In this document: piece by piece, positions 36,717 to 50,766 of the stretch
Layout: each line of letters opens with the position of its first letter
Position numbering within the stretch: position 1 is the stretch's first letter
Source: Sapria himalayana
Lineage: Eukaryota; Streptophyta; Magnoliopsida; Malpighiales; Rafflesiaceae
Length of the DNA stretch: 64,000 bases
Direction of reading: 5' to 3'
Assembly (NCBI GenBank): GCA_029783825.1
Contig: JAREIK010012212.1
Location: 1-64,000, forward strand
Notes under the pieces: model-generated
What the model was told of the DNA's origin: nothing
Database searches by the model: none
The model's input: the letters and a program-made list of their open reading frames with translations, nothing else
Made by a program: the position numbers and the translations under genes

Positions 36717-39700
36717 ATATAAAGTTATATCAATAAACTATTAAACCCCGTAATGCCTAAATACATAAACCATTAAACTGCTAAATACTACTTAATAATT
36801 AATAAATATAAGTTTTATTGCTATTTTTTATATTTTTAAATATTCATTTTAAATATTTATTTGTGTATTTATTTAGAAATATTTATTGCAAAATAAATTA
36901 TGAGTCGAACAAATATAATTTAAATAATATATTTTTATCTAATAAAAATATATGCTTATAAAAGAAGTATAAATTTAAAAATTAAAAATTATTATCAAGT
37001 AATATAAGTTACTTTAACTAAATATTGTATTAAAATTTCAAAAAATTTTAAATATTAATATTTTTTCAAATGTTATAACCTATGTAATTGATAAAAAATT
37101 ATTGAAAGTTTTTTTGTTATTTTATTTTTTAAATAAAACCTATAAACCACTAAAAGCCAGAAAACATAAATCGCTAAACTCCTAACGACAAAACCTCTAA
37201 ATTCTTAAATCATTAAACTGGTATACATTAATAATAAATCATAAATCTCATTTTAAATTATATTCAGTATAATTTTAAATTTTAATTTTAATTATTTATC
37301 AATTTATTTTATAGAAATATAAATTAGAAAATAAATTATTAGTGAGACAAATCTAATTTAAATTAAACCCGTATCCCTAAATAATAAATAATAAATCTCT
37401 TTTTTTTTTCATTATAATTTTAAATATTCATTTTAATTAATTTTTTTATATATAAATATTAATTACAAAATAAATTGAGTTAGACAAATATAATTTATAT
37501 AAATTATTTTTCAACAAAAAATTATTGATAACTTTTTAAAAGAAAAAAAAATTTCAAAACAAAAAATTATTATATAGTAATATATTTTGCTTTTCTTCTG
37601 AATCATTTTAGCTTTTGTAATTATATTTTAATTGATATCTATCTTATTAATAATAGATTATTAATTTATTTTTTGATCATTATTAGAATAATTATCAATA
37701 AAATTATTTATTTTGAATTTATATGATATACAAATATAATGATTATTATAACTAAATATTGTATTCACATTTAAAAAGAATTAAAAATTATTATATTTTC
37801 AAAGGTTATAACCATTGAAAATATCAAAAAATAATAAAAATAAATTTTTTATTTTTTTAATTTTTTATTTTTTTAATAAAACCTATTAACCACTAAATGC
37901 ATACATAGTTAAATTAGTAAACTCCTAAATCTCGTAATGCCTAAATACATAAAACATTAAACCGCAATATACTACTTAATAATTAATAAATCTAATTTTT
38001 ATTTCTATTTATTATAATTTTAAATATTCATTTTAATTATTTAATAGTTTATTTTTATAGAAATATTTATTACAAATTAAATTATGAGAGCGACATATAT
38101 ATTTTAATTAATTTATTTTTAATAAAAAAAATATATGCTTATAAAAGAAGTAAAAATTTAAAAATTAAAAATTATTATCCAGTAATACATTTTACTTTAA
38201 TTTTTAATCAATTTGGGTTTTGTAAATATATTTTAATTAATATCAATCTTTTTATTAATAGTTTATTAATTTTAATTTTGATCATTATTATATTATCTAT
38301 CAATACAATTGTTATATTGAAATTATATGATATATAATTATTAATATTATTATAAATAAATATTATATTCACATTTCAAAAAATTTTAAATATTATTATA
38401 TTTTCAAAGGTTATAACCTATGAAAATGAGAAAAAATTACAAATTTTTTTTGTCATTTTATTTTTTAAATAAAACCTATAAACCACTAAATGTATAAAAA
38501 CATAATTGCTAAACTCCTAAATGACAAAATCTCCAAATACTTAAACCATTAAATAGGTGTACATTAATAAAAAATCACAAATCTCAATTTAATTTTTATT
38601 CAGTATAATTTTAAATTTTTATTTTTATTATTTATCAGTTTATTTTTATAGAAATATTAATTAGAAAATAAATTATTAGTAAGATAGATATAATTTAAAT
38701 AATTTATTTTTCATCAAAAAAAATATATATCCTTATAATAAGAGGCAAAATTTTTAAAACAACAATTTTTTATTTAGTAATATATTTTTTTTATTTTGAA
38801 TCTTTTTAGATTTTGCAATTATATTTTAATTTATATCTTTCTTATTAATAATAGTTTATTAATTTTTTATTGATCATTATTATAATATGTATTAATAAAA
38901 TTATTTATATTGAGTTTACATTATATATAATTATTAGTGTTATTATTACTGAATATTATATTCACATTTAAAAAAAATTAAAAATTATTATAATTTCAAA
39001 GGTTATAACCTTAAAAAATTAAAAAAAATCAAAAAATTAAATTTTTTATTTTTTCATTCTTTAAATAAAAACTATGAATCACTAAAGGCCTAAACACTTA
39101 AATCACTAAACCCCAAAACCCCTAAATACTTAAACCATTAAAATAGTATATCCTAAATAATAAATAATAAATCTCTATTTTATTTGTATTCATTATATTT
39201 TTAAATATTCATTTTAATTATTTATTAGTTTATTTTTATAAAATTATAATTTAAAAATTAATTATGAGGAGGACAAATATAATTTAAATAATTTACTTTT
39301 AATAACAAAAAATATAAACTTATAAAAAGAAGCAAAGCATCAAAGAATGTATTATTTTGTAATATATTTTACTTTGATTTTGAATGAATTTTAATTTTGC
39401 AAATATATTTAATATAATATCTATCTTATTAATATTAGTTTATTGATTTATTTTTTGATCATTAATATAATATATTTCAATATAATTGTATATATTGAAT
39501 TTATATGATATATAATTATCAAGATTATCATAACTAAATATAATATTCTCATATAAAAAAATTTTAAAATTGTTATATTTTAAAAGTTTATAACCTTCAA
39601 AAATGAGAAAAAATAATATAAATAAATTTTTTGTTATATCATTGTTAATAAAACTTATAAACCATTATATGCCTAAATACATAAATATCTAAACTTCTAA

Positions 39701-41787
39701 ACCCCGAAGCCCCTTAATACTTAAACCTTTAAACAAGTAAACCTAAAATATAACTTAAATAATTTATATAAATATTAATTTCAAAATAAATTTTAAGTGA
39801 TACAAATATAATTTAAATAATATATTTTTCATCAAAAAAACATATAAGCTTATAAAATGATGCAAAAACTAAAAAAATTATTATTTAGTAATAAAATTTA
39901 CTTTGATTTTGAATTATTTTAGATTTTAAATTATATTTAAATTTATATCTATCATATTAATAATAGTTTATTAAGTTATTTTTTGATAATTGATATAATA
40001 TCTATCAATAAAATTATTTATATTTAGTTTATATTATATATAGTTATAATATTTATTATTACTAAATATTGTATTCACATTTTTAAAAAATTTTAAAATT
40101 ATTATATTTTTAAATGGTATATCCTTTAAAAATTTGAAAAAATATCAAAAATAAATTTTTTATTATTTCATTGTTAGAATAAAACATATAAACCATTAAA
40201 TGCCTAAATACTTAAATCAATAACTTCTAAATCTCGAAAACCCTAAATAGATAAATTTTTTAAACATGTATATCATAAATAATAAATAATAAATCTCATT
40301 TTTATTTTTTTCATTATACTTTTAAATATTCATTTTAATCATTTATTTGTTTATTTTTATATAAATATTATTTACAAAATAAATTATAAGTTACACAAAT
40401 GTAATTTATATAAATTATTTTTCAACAAAAAAATATAGATAAAATTAATAAAAGAAAAAAAAATTAAAACCAAAAAAATATTATATAGTAATATATTTTG
40501 GTTTGTTTCTGAATCATTTTAGGTTTTGTAATTATATTTTAATTGATATCTATCATATTAATAATAGATTATTAATTTATTTTTTGAACATGTGAAAAAA
40601 AAAATAATTTTTTTTGTTATTGCATTGTTTAAATAAAACCTATAAATCACTAAATGCCTAACCACTTAAATCACTAAACTACAAAATCCCGATACCCCTA
40701 TATAGATAATCATTTAACCCGATAAACCCTAAATAATAATTAATAAATCTCATTTTTATTTGTTTTCATTATAATTTAAAAAATTCATTTTAATTGTTAA
40801 GTTTTTTATTTATATATATATATATTAATTATAAAATAAAATATGAGTTAAAAATATAATTTATAAAAATTATTTTTCATCAAAAAATAGATAAGCTTAT
40901 AAAAAGAATAAAAATTTAAAAACAAATAATTATTATTAAGTAATATATTTTGCTTTGCTTTTGAATCATTTTAGGTTTTGATATTATATTTTAAGTAATA
41001 TCAATCTTATTCATAATAGATTTATAATTTATTTTTTGATAATTATTAGAATATTTATTAATAAAATTATTTATATTGAATTTATTTGATAATAATTATT
41101 ATGATTATTATAAATAAATATTGTATTCACTTTTGAAAAAATTTAAAAATTATTATATTTTTAAAGGTTTTAATCTTAAAAAATGAGAAAGAATACAAAA
41201 AATAAATTTTTTGTTATTTCTTTTTTAAATAAAACCTATAGACCACGAAATGTTTACTTACTTAAAACAGTAGCTCATAAATCCCGAAACCCCTAAATAC
41301 ATAAACCTTATAACAGCTATATACTACTTAATAAATAATATATCTCATTTTTATTTTTATTTATTATAATTTTAAATATTCATTTTAATTATTTATATTT
41401 TAATTTTTAGAAAAATTAATTACAAAATAAATTTCGAGCGAGACAGATATTATTTAAATAATTTATTTTTAATCATAAAAAAATATAAGCTTATAAAAGG
41501 ATGAAAAAATTTAAAAATTAAATATTATTATTTAGTAATATATTTTTATTTGATTTTGAATCATTTTGTGTAATGTAAATATATTTTAATTAATATTTAT
41601 ATTAATAATAATAGTTTATTAATTTAATTTTTGATCATTATTATAAAATCTATCATTAAAATTATTTATATTAAATTTATATGATATATAATTAATAAGA
41701 TTAATATAATTATACATGGTATTGACATTCTAAAAGATTTTAAAAATTATTTTATTTTTAAAGGTTAAAACTTTTGAAAATCTAAAA

Positions 41788-41836
41788 AAAAAATCAAAAA
41801 AAATCAAAAAAAATCAAAAAAAATCAAAAAAAAATT
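41788..41836 (+). repeat. A-rich minisatellite, 10-bp period
   Basis: The unit TCAAAAAAAA is repeated about four times with little change, followed by a run of ACTATATACTATAT-like units near 41860-41880. It has grown out of the AAAATCAAAAAAA stretch that follows the palindrome in type I monomers. The expansion is absent from the other type I monomers (near 3700, 49590 and 55150). Confidence 0.85.
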
Positions 41837-42067
41837 AAAAACATATACCACTAAATGCCTATATACTATATACTATATCAAAAAAAAATCTAAAAGATTA
41901 ATATAATTTAATTTTTGAAAATCTAAAGATTTTAATAATTTATTTTTATTTTTTTTATATAAATAAAACCTATATACCACTAAATGCCTAAAAACATAAA
42001 TTGCTAAACTCCTAAACGACAAAATCACTAAATAATTGATCCATTAAACCATTATACCATATATAAT

Positions 42068-42594
42068 TGTTGGGCAATTGTGCTTCCACGGTAGTGAGAT
42101 TGAGATATAGAAACACAAAAACAACATAAAACAGGCAATATATATATCACAATTCAGCAACCATCCATGATAGAATCAAAAATGATAAATAAATACCGAA
42201 AATAATGTGGTTCGCTAGTCGTTCAGTACGACTAGCTAAATCCACCAGAAAATGCTTATGCATTATAGATTAAAGCAACAGAAATGTCTTACAGTATGTT
42301 GCACATAGAATAGTCGGGATAAATCCCATAGAGAGAAGAGAGAGAGAGAGATGATGAATAGTTCCACCGGTCCAAAAACAACCACCCAAAAATAAAATTA
42401 CAAAACATTTTATATTAAAATTTCTCTAGGTTCATTTAACCGGAGCGGGTCGGATCATGACATGCGTCAAGCTCTGCTCCAATTTCGGCCAGCTGTCTGG
42501 TCAGCGAGACCTTTGTCATTGTGCTACTGATGCTTCCCCAGGCCTTTTAATATTTCATTTCCTACACTTACAGAAAAATATTAAAAAAGAAAAA
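42068..42594 (-). mobile_element. Probable solo LTR (Copia-like), antisense
   Basis: A 527-bp insert within the plus-strand satellite. The related uninterrupted monomers (about 3835-3870 and 55305-55330) show the empty site. ATAAT flanks it on both sides (42063-42067 and 42595-42599), consistent with a 5-bp target-site duplication. On the minus strand it ends in CCCAACA and contains CGAACCACATTA in a context like the 3' part of plant Copia LTRs. A TG...CA unit runs 42068-42572; the last 22 A-rich bases before the flank are unexplained. No internal retroelement domain is present, so it would be a solo LTR. Family assignment is from memory of such motifs and is tentative. Confidence 0.6.
42336..42355. 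repeat. GA-rich microsatellite inside the LTR-like insert
   Basis: A purine run of AGAGAGAAGAGAGAGAGAGA type lies in the middle of the insert. On the LTR's own (minus) strand it is a CT-rich stretch, common in LTR leader regions. Confidence 0.7.
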
Positions 42595-45500
42595 ATAATA
42601 AATCTTAAATCTCATTTTAATTTGTATTCATTATAATTTTAAATATTTATTAGTTTATTTTTTATATAAATATTAATTACAAAATAAATAATTAGTCAGA
42701 CAAATATAATATTAATAATTTACTTTTAATAAAAAAATTATAATCTTATAAAAAGAAGTAAAAATTTAAAAACAAAAAATAATTATTTAGTAATAAATTT
42801 TACTTTGATTTTGATTCATTTTAGGTTTTGTAATTATATTTTAATTTATATCTATCATATTAATAATAGTTTATTAATTTATTTTTTGATAATTGATATC
42901 ATATCTATCAATACAATTATTTATATTTAGTTTATATTATATATAATTATAATGATTATTATTACTAAAAATTTTATTGACATTTAAAAAAAATTTTAAA
43001 ATTATTATATTTTCAAATGTTATAACCTTTGAAAATGTGAAAAAACAACAAAAATAATTTTTTTTGTTATTTTATTGTTTAAATAAATCATATAAACCAC
43101 TAAATGCCTAAATACTTAAATCAATAACTCCTAAATCTCGAAAACCCTGCATAGATAATCAATTTAAACCGGTATAACCTAAATAATAAATAATAAATCT
43201 CAATATTATATTTTTCATTATAATTTAAAATATTCATCTTAATTATTTATTCGTTTATTTTTATATAATTATTACTTACAGAATCAATTGAGTTAGACAA
43301 ATATAATTTATATAATTATTTTTCATCAAAAAAATATAAACTTTTAAAAAGAAAAAAAATTAAAAACAAAAAAATATTATATAGTAATATATTTTGATTT
43401 ATTTCTGAATCATTTAGGTTTCGTAATTATATTTAAATTGGTATCTATCATATTAATAATACATTATTAATTTATTCTTTGATCATTATTAGAATATTTA
43501 CCGATAAAAATATTTAAATTGAATTTATATGATATATAAATATAATGATTATTATAACTAAATATAGTATTCAATTTTGAAAAAAATTTAAAAATTATTA
43601 TCTTTTCAAATGTTATAACCTTTGAAAATTTCAAAAAATAAAAAAATAAATTTTTTGATATTTTTTTTAAATAACACCTATAAACCACTAAATGCATACA
43701 CAGTTAAATCAGTAAACTCATAAACCCCGTAATGAAAAAATACATAAGCCATTAAACTGCTATATACTACTTAATAATTAATAAATATAATTTTTAATTC
43801 TATTTATTAAATTTTTAAATATTCATTTTTATTATTTATTAGTTTATTTTTATAGAAATATTTGTTACAAAATAAATTATGAGTGATACAAATATAATTT
43901 AAAAAATATATATGCTTATAAAAGAATTAAAAATTTAAAAATTCAAAATTGTTATATAGAAATATATTTTACTATAATTTTGAATCAATTTGGGTTTTGT
44001 AATTAATTTTTAATTAATATCTAACTTAATATCAATAGTTTATAAATTTAATTTTGATCATTATTATAATATTTATCAATAAAATTGTTTATTGAATTTA
44101 TATGATATATAATTATTAATATTATTATAACTAAGTATTGTATTCACATTTCAAAAAATTTTAAATATTATTATATTTTCAAAGGTTATAACCTATTAAA
44201 ATGATAAAAAATTAAAAATTTTTTTTTGATATTTTATTTTTTTAATAAAATGAATAAACCACTAAAAGCGAAAAAACCTATCAATACTTAAACCATTAAA
44301 CTGGTATATAGTAATAATAAATGAAAAATCTAATTTTAAATTTTATACAGTATAATTTTACATTTTTGTTTTAATTATTTATCAGTTTATTTTTATAGAA
44401 ATATTAATTACAAAATGAATTATTAGTGAGACACATCTAATTTAAATTAAAACAATATCCCAAAATAATAAATAATAAATCTCAATTTTTTTAATTATAA
44501 TTTTAAATATTCATTTTAATTAATTATTTATTTATTTATATATAAATAATAATTACAAAATAAATTGAGCTAGACAAATAATTTATATAAATTATTTTTC
44601 ATCAAAAAATTATAGATAAACTTTTTAAAAGAAACAAAATTTTAAAAACCAAAAATTATTATATAGTAATATATTTTGCTTTGCTTCTGAATCATTTCAG
44701 TTTTTGTAATTATATTTTAATTGATATCTATCATATTAATAATAGATTATTAATTTATTTTTTGATCATTATTATAATATTTATCAATAAAATTCTTTAT
44801 ATTGAATTTACATGATATATAATTATAAAAATTATTATAACTAAATATTATATTTACTTTTGAAAATAATTTAAAAATTATTATATTTTTAAATGTTATC
44901 ATCTTTGAAAATGAGAGAAAATCACAAAAATAATTTTTTTGTTATTTTATTGTCTATAAAAAACCTATAAACTATTAAATGCCTAAACGCTTAAATCATT
45001 AAACTCCTAAACCCCAAAACACTAAAATACTTAAACATTTAAACCATCTTTAAAGGTTTAAGTATTTATAAATAATATATAAATATTTATCAATAAATAA
45101 TAGTTTATTAATTTATTTTTTGATCATTATTATATTTATATTTAGTTTATTAATATCTATCAATAAAATTGTTTATTTTGAATTTACAGGATATATAATT
45201 ATTAAGTTTATTATAACTAAATATTGAATTTACATTTGAAAAAAATTTAAAAATTATTATATTTATAAAGGTTATAACCTTTAAAATTGATAAAAAATTT
45301 CAAAAATAATTTTTTTGTTATTTCATTATTTATATAAAACATATAAACTACTAAATGCCTAAGCACTTAAATCACTAAAGTTAAAGCATTAAATAGGTAT
45401 TCCCTAAATAATTAATCATAAATCTCATTTTTTTTGTATTCATTATAATTTTAATATTCATTTTAATTATTTATTAGTTTATTTTTATAGAAATATTAAT

Positions 45501-45963
45501 TGCAAAATAAAATTATGAATGTGACAAATATAATTTAAATAATTTATCTTCATCAAAAAAATTTATAAGCTTATAAATAGAATCAAAAATTTAAAAATAA
45601 AAAATTATTATTTAGTAATATATTTTACTTTGATTTTGAATCATTTTTAGTTTTGCAAATATATTTTAATTAATTTCTATCTTATTAATAATAGTTTATT
45701 AATCTATTTTATGATCAGTATTATAATATCGATCAATAAAATTATTTATATTGAATTAACATGATATTTAATTTTTATGATTATTATAATTAAATTTTGT
45801 AGTAACATTTGAAAAAAAAATTAAAAATTATAATATTTTTAATGGTTATAACCTTGAAAATAAGAAAAAATAATAAAAATGATTTTTTTGTTATTTAATT
45901 ATTTAAATAAAACCGATAAACCACAAAATACCTAAATAATTAAATTACTAAACTTCTAAACCC
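42595..45963 (+). repeat. Satellite array, block 5
   Basis: Plus-strand satellite with palindromes near 43015, 43610, 44180, 44890, 45265 and 45840. Types are the rest of I, then D, F, G-long and a J-like monomer with the hairpin junction at 45024-45068, leading to element X. From about 42850 it is colinear with 56700-59444 at an offset near 13.4-13.8 kb. No gene is present. Confidence 0.9.
45024..45068. repeat. Hairpin-forming rearrangement junction
   Basis: AATACTTAAACATTTAAACC is followed, after a few bases (ATCTTTAAA), by GGTTTAAGTATTTAT, so the end of the telomere-like block is inverted against itself. The monomer then continues from a different point, giving a palindrome spacing of only about 375 bp. 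The same junction occurs at 58483-58527 and, inverted, at 25861-25905. In each case element X lies about 0.9 kb downstream in the element's orientation. Confidence 0.8.
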
Positions 45964-48420
45964 TTATACTACTGCACCAGACACACATAGCGACAGACCA
46001 CATTACACACGTGCACATATTCTTGTCCATTTTGGTGTAGCATTTAGAGGGGCCAGCAAGTCTAGGAAGCATCCAGAAGTATGAGCCACCATCTGGTAGA
46101 GGGCCCTACTAGAAAGCCGGGATGATAACATTCAAACAACTAACGAGACCGAGCAAAGTGGTCGGGAGTAAACCCATGAGTAGCTAGGAGTGGGTCCCAC
46201 TAGCCCTATCAGGCAGCATTGAGGGCCACCCAACCATCACCCAAGAGGAGTAATAGGTAATCCATGATTAATTGAAGAGCCGGCAAAATTCGAAGCATCA
46301 CAAAGTAGGGCCAGTAAGCAATGGAGTCCAGACCAGCCATACGGGAGCGAAAGTTTCAAACTTGTAGTTTATGTTTGTAGTCTTATTTGTATTTTGGACT
46401 TTGTATGCACTATGTACTTATAGAGACGGATCATGACATACTCATACACACAATCTTGTCTGTTCTCTATGTAGCATGCAATGAGGGCAACTGGACCCAT
46501 GAGTATCTCTAAGTGGGGCCCACTAATGTATTTTGTAAATACACATTAGGCGATGCTACACTCCTTGGAGCAGAAGATTGATATTTATAGGATTTATTAA
46601 TTTTACTTATATTCTAGCTTGGTTGTACGCGTAGATAATTAGACTATGAAATGGACCTCATCACACATGCACACCGATGCATGCATATTTTTTGTTATTT
46701 TGTCGGTGCAACATACAGCCACATCTTAGAGCTCGAGGAGGAAGCATTCTGACCCAAGAGATAGTTCTTTTAAAATCATTGGAGCAAAAGAATGTGGAAT
46801 TCAAAGGTGAGAATGAATTGACAAAGTGCCGTAGATATGGACTTGTGGATTAATGGGTATTCAGTTTTCCATGTATTCCATTGCATAGCAATGACATAGG
46901 CAAATGCTTGATGCTGCATGTCACACACATGCACAATCTTATATTTGCATAGTTTTAATATGGTGCACCATTTATGTTCCTCCAAAAGGCTTGGACAAAT
47001 CCGAATGGAAAGGATTCTGTGGGCATAATGACTCAATGCCAAATCTCAAGTCCGGGAATGCTAGTTCATTTTAGTTATATTCATACGCTTAGAATTATTA
47101 GGCATTATGTTTTTTTATGTATTTTATGCATATGATTTGGTGGGCTGGCCTAAATTAGTCAAATTTTTAGTCTCTTCTAAGTTGGGTGCCTAAATGATAA
47201 ATAAAGTGTGTATTTTCCAAAAAAAACAAAAAAAAACCATAAACCCAAAACTTTAAATCTTAAACCGTAAACCATAAACTATATCCATCGTCCATAAACC
47301 CTAAATCCTAAATCTCATGTTTTGTAGTTTTATAATCAAATGACTAAGTGTTAAATTTAAATTGAAATTAACAACTTTTAGGAATGTCACAGATTTATCT
47401 TTTTGTATATTTAACACAAAGTCATGACTCAAGGGGTGAGTTATGGATTCAGTCTCTTTCTTGCTTTAGATTATTGTAGCATTAGCAATGGTCATGATTG
47501 TATATTTTTTCTCTAAAACATAAATCATATCGATGAGAATATGCCATACCTTAGGTCTCTCTGTTGAACATATTGTAATGGCACTAAGAATGATCATGAA
47601 TACATATTTAATCACTATAATAGTTGGTCACATTATTGGATATGACTATAGCTTGTACATTTTATCTTTATATTGCAAAGTCATTGCACTAGAAATGATT
47701 GTAACTTTGGATATTCCTCAAGAGCAGAAGTGATGACCCTATAAATAGTAAAAGCTTGAGTACTACTCTTTATAACTTTCTATAGCTAAAATTCTTGGGA
47801 TTAGAACTATCACTATCGCATTTTTTTTTGATTTGTGACCTCAAGTCAATATGCAAGACTAATATTTTGAGCAAAGATTAAAACCTTTTATATATTTGAA
47901 TATGATTCATTTACACCTTTTTGGGTATTGTGAGCTTGTATACATAACTCATTTAATATAAAAAGAAATAAATAATACTTTTAATATCTACAAGGATATA
48001 AAAAATGGCTTAGACATGCCAATAAAATAAATTTTTTGATTCTTGATTAAAAGAGAGCCCATACTTCTTCCCCTACTCAAACCACCCTGGGGGTAGTTTG
48101 TACTAATAGCCTACAAGGTGGTTATTTTTTTAGAGGTGAACTATGTTTTAAAAAAATTGCTTTCAGTGTGTGCATGAGAGATATTTTAGAAGAAATTACA
48201 ATAATCAATATAAATAGCATCCTAAACAACTAACTATTTCAACACATAGGGGTACAACCTTGGTTTAGCCTATTAGCGTACATGAGTCAAATTACCTTTG
48301 ATAGCCCAGTGATTCAACATCAAAAATGATGAGACATAATAGAGATAAAGTAAGAGCTCCTATTATTTTGGTTAGAGCTTTAGCAATCATTCTTGAGTTG
48401 AGATAGGAACAAAATAAATT
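45964..48420 (+). mobile_element. Element X, plus-strand copy 1 (about 2.46 kb)
   Basis: This copy has the same structure as the inverted copy. It starts TATACTACTGCACCAGACACA, has a first part to the AATAAA at 47200-47205 followed by an A-rich tract at 47219-47236, telomere-like DNA to about 47325, a diverged internal repeat (about 47380-47735), a hairpin remnant (48079-48102) and a tail ending near GAGATAGGAACAAAATAAATT. Short ORFs exist on both strands (for example 46776-47042 minus and 47533-47733 plus) but are not conserved in frame between copies. No known domain is recognised. Compared with neighbouring monomers about 85 bp of satellite is missing at the insertion point. Confidence 0.75.
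47200..47236 (+). promoter_or_regulatory. Polyadenylation-like signal and A-rich tract, element X
   Basis: AATAAA at 47200-47205 is followed after GTGTGTATTTTCC by an almost pure A tract with one C. This is how the 3' end of a retroposed, polyadenylated transcript would look. All three element X copies have it. Confidence 0.6.
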
Positions 48421-50766
48421 ATTTTAATTATTCAGTATCATTTTAATTTTTATTTTAATTATTTATCAGTTTATTTTTATAGAAATATTAATTATAAAAT
48501 AAATTATTAGTGAGACAGATCTAATTTAAATAAAATCGGTATATCCTAAATAATAAAGAATAAATCTCATTTTTTTTTCATTTTAATTTTAAATATTCAA
48601 ATTTAATTATTTATTTGTTTTTTTTATATAAATATTAATTACCAAATAAATTATGAGTTACACAAAAATAATTCATATAAATTATTTTACATCAAAATAA
48701 TATAGATAAACTTTTTAAAAGAAAAAAAAATTTCAAAACAAAAAATTATTATATAATAATATATTTTGCTTTGCTTCTGAATCATTTTAGGTTTTATAAA
48801 TATATTTTAATTGGTATCTATCTTTTTAATAATAGATTATTATTTTATTTTTTCATCATTATTAGAATATTTATCAATAAAAATGTTTATATTGAATTTA
48901 TATGATATATAAATATAATGATTATTATGACTAAATATTGTATTCACTTTCGAAAAAAATTTTAAAATTTTAATATTTTCAAAGGTTATAACCATTGAAA
49001 TTGTGAAAAAATAAAAAAGAATAAATTTTTTGTTATTTCATTTTTTAAATAAAACCTATATATCATTAAATGCTTACTTACTTAAATCAGTAAGCTCATA
49101 AATCCCGAAACCCCTAAATACATAAACCTTTTAACAGCTATATACTACTTAATAAATAATTAATCTCATTTTTATTTCTATTTATTATAATTTTAAAAAT
49201 TAATTTTAATTATTTATAGTTTGATTTTTTAAAAAAAATAATCACAAATTAAATTTCGAGTGAGACAAATATTATTTAAATAATTTATTTTAATAAAAAA
49301 AATATAAGCTTATAAAAAAGAAGGAAAATTATCAAAATTAAATATTATTATTTAGTAATATATTTGATTTGATTTTGAATAATTTTGTGCTATGTAAATA
49401 TATTTTAATTAATATTTATATTATTAATAATAGTTTATTGATTTAATTTTTTATCATTATTATATTATCTATCATTAAAATTATTTATATTGAATTTATA
49501 TGAAATATACTTAGTAATATTAATATAATTATGCATAGTATTCACATTTCAAAAAATTTAAAAAATTATATTATTTTAAAAGGTTATAACCTTTGAAAAT
49601 CAAAAAAAATCGAAATTTTTTTTTAAAATTTTATTATATAAATTAACCTATAAACCACTAAATGCCTAAAAGATAAATTGATAAACTTTTAAATGACAAA
49701 ATCCTAAATAATCAAACCATTAAACTAGTATACCACATATAATAAAACATAAATATCAATTTAATTTGTATTTATTACAATTTTAAATATTCATTTTAAT
49801 TATTTATTAGTTTATTTTTTATAGAAATATTAATTACAAAATAAATAATGAGCGAGACAACTATAATTTTAATAATTTATTTATAATCAAAAAAATATAT
49901 ATAAGCATAAAAAAAGAAGTAAAAATTTAAAATCAAATAATTATTATTTAGTAATATATTTTACTATAATTTTGAATCATTATGTATAGGTTTTGTAATT
50001 ATATTTTAATTGCTATCAATCTTATTAAAAATAGTTTTTTAATTTATTATTTGATCAATTTTATAATATCCAACAATAAAATTACTTAAATTGAATTTAA
50101 ATGTTTTATAATTATTAAGATTATTATAACTAAATATTATATTTACATTTGAAAGAAATTTAAAAATTATTATATTTTCAAAGGTTATAACTTTCAAAAT
50201 TATAAAAATCACAAAAATAATTTTTTTATTATTTTATTATTTAAATTAAACTTATAAACCACTAAATGCCTAAACATTTAAATCTCTAGACTCCTAAACA
50301 CCAAAATACCCTAAATACTTAAACCATTAAACCTATATAACCTAAATAATAAATTAATAAATCTCATTTTTATTTGTATTCATTATAATTTTAAATATTC
50401 ATTATAATTATTTTTTAGTTTATTTTTATAGAAATATTAATTACAAAATAAATAATGAGTGAGACATAATTTAAATAAATTTTTTTTATGAAAAAGAATA
50501 TAAGCTTATAAAAATAAACAAAATTTTAAAAATTTAAAATTTTATTTAGTAATATAATTTACTTTAATTTTGAATTATTTTGGGTTCTGCAAATATATTT
50601 TAATTAATATCTATCGTATTAATAATAGTTTATTAATTTATTTTTGATCATCTAAATATTATATATTAATAAAATTTTTTATATTGAATTTACATCAAAT
50701 ATAATTATTAAGATAATTATAACTAAGTATTGTATTGAAATTTTAGAACTATTAAAAAATTATTAT

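Larger units (their letters stand above)
36709..42067 (+). repeat. Satellite array, block 4
   Basis: Plus-strand satellite with palindromes near 37065, 37800, 38405, 39000, 39590, 40115, 41160 and 41758. Order is the rest of F, then G-long, F, G', B, C, a D/E fusion, H, I. The first 2.5 kb is colinear with 14230-16635. About 170 bp is missing near 37015 relative to copy 1. At about 40588 a type D monomer jumps straight to GAACATGTGAAAAAA of type E, a fused monomer. Near 41785 a poly-A minisatellite has expanded next to a palindrome. No gene is present. Confidence 0.9.

Noticed and set aside
43467..43697. ORF on the minus strand beginning MHLVVYRCYLKK, repeated at 56807-57124
   Set aside because: The match comes from the duplicated type F monomer, not from protein conservation; the start lies in the telomere-like block and the two copies diverge in length. 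Similar ORFs (58615-58830, 27021-27221, 27472-27714, 52287-52469, 58140-58322, 15498-15683) are likewise satellite-derived.
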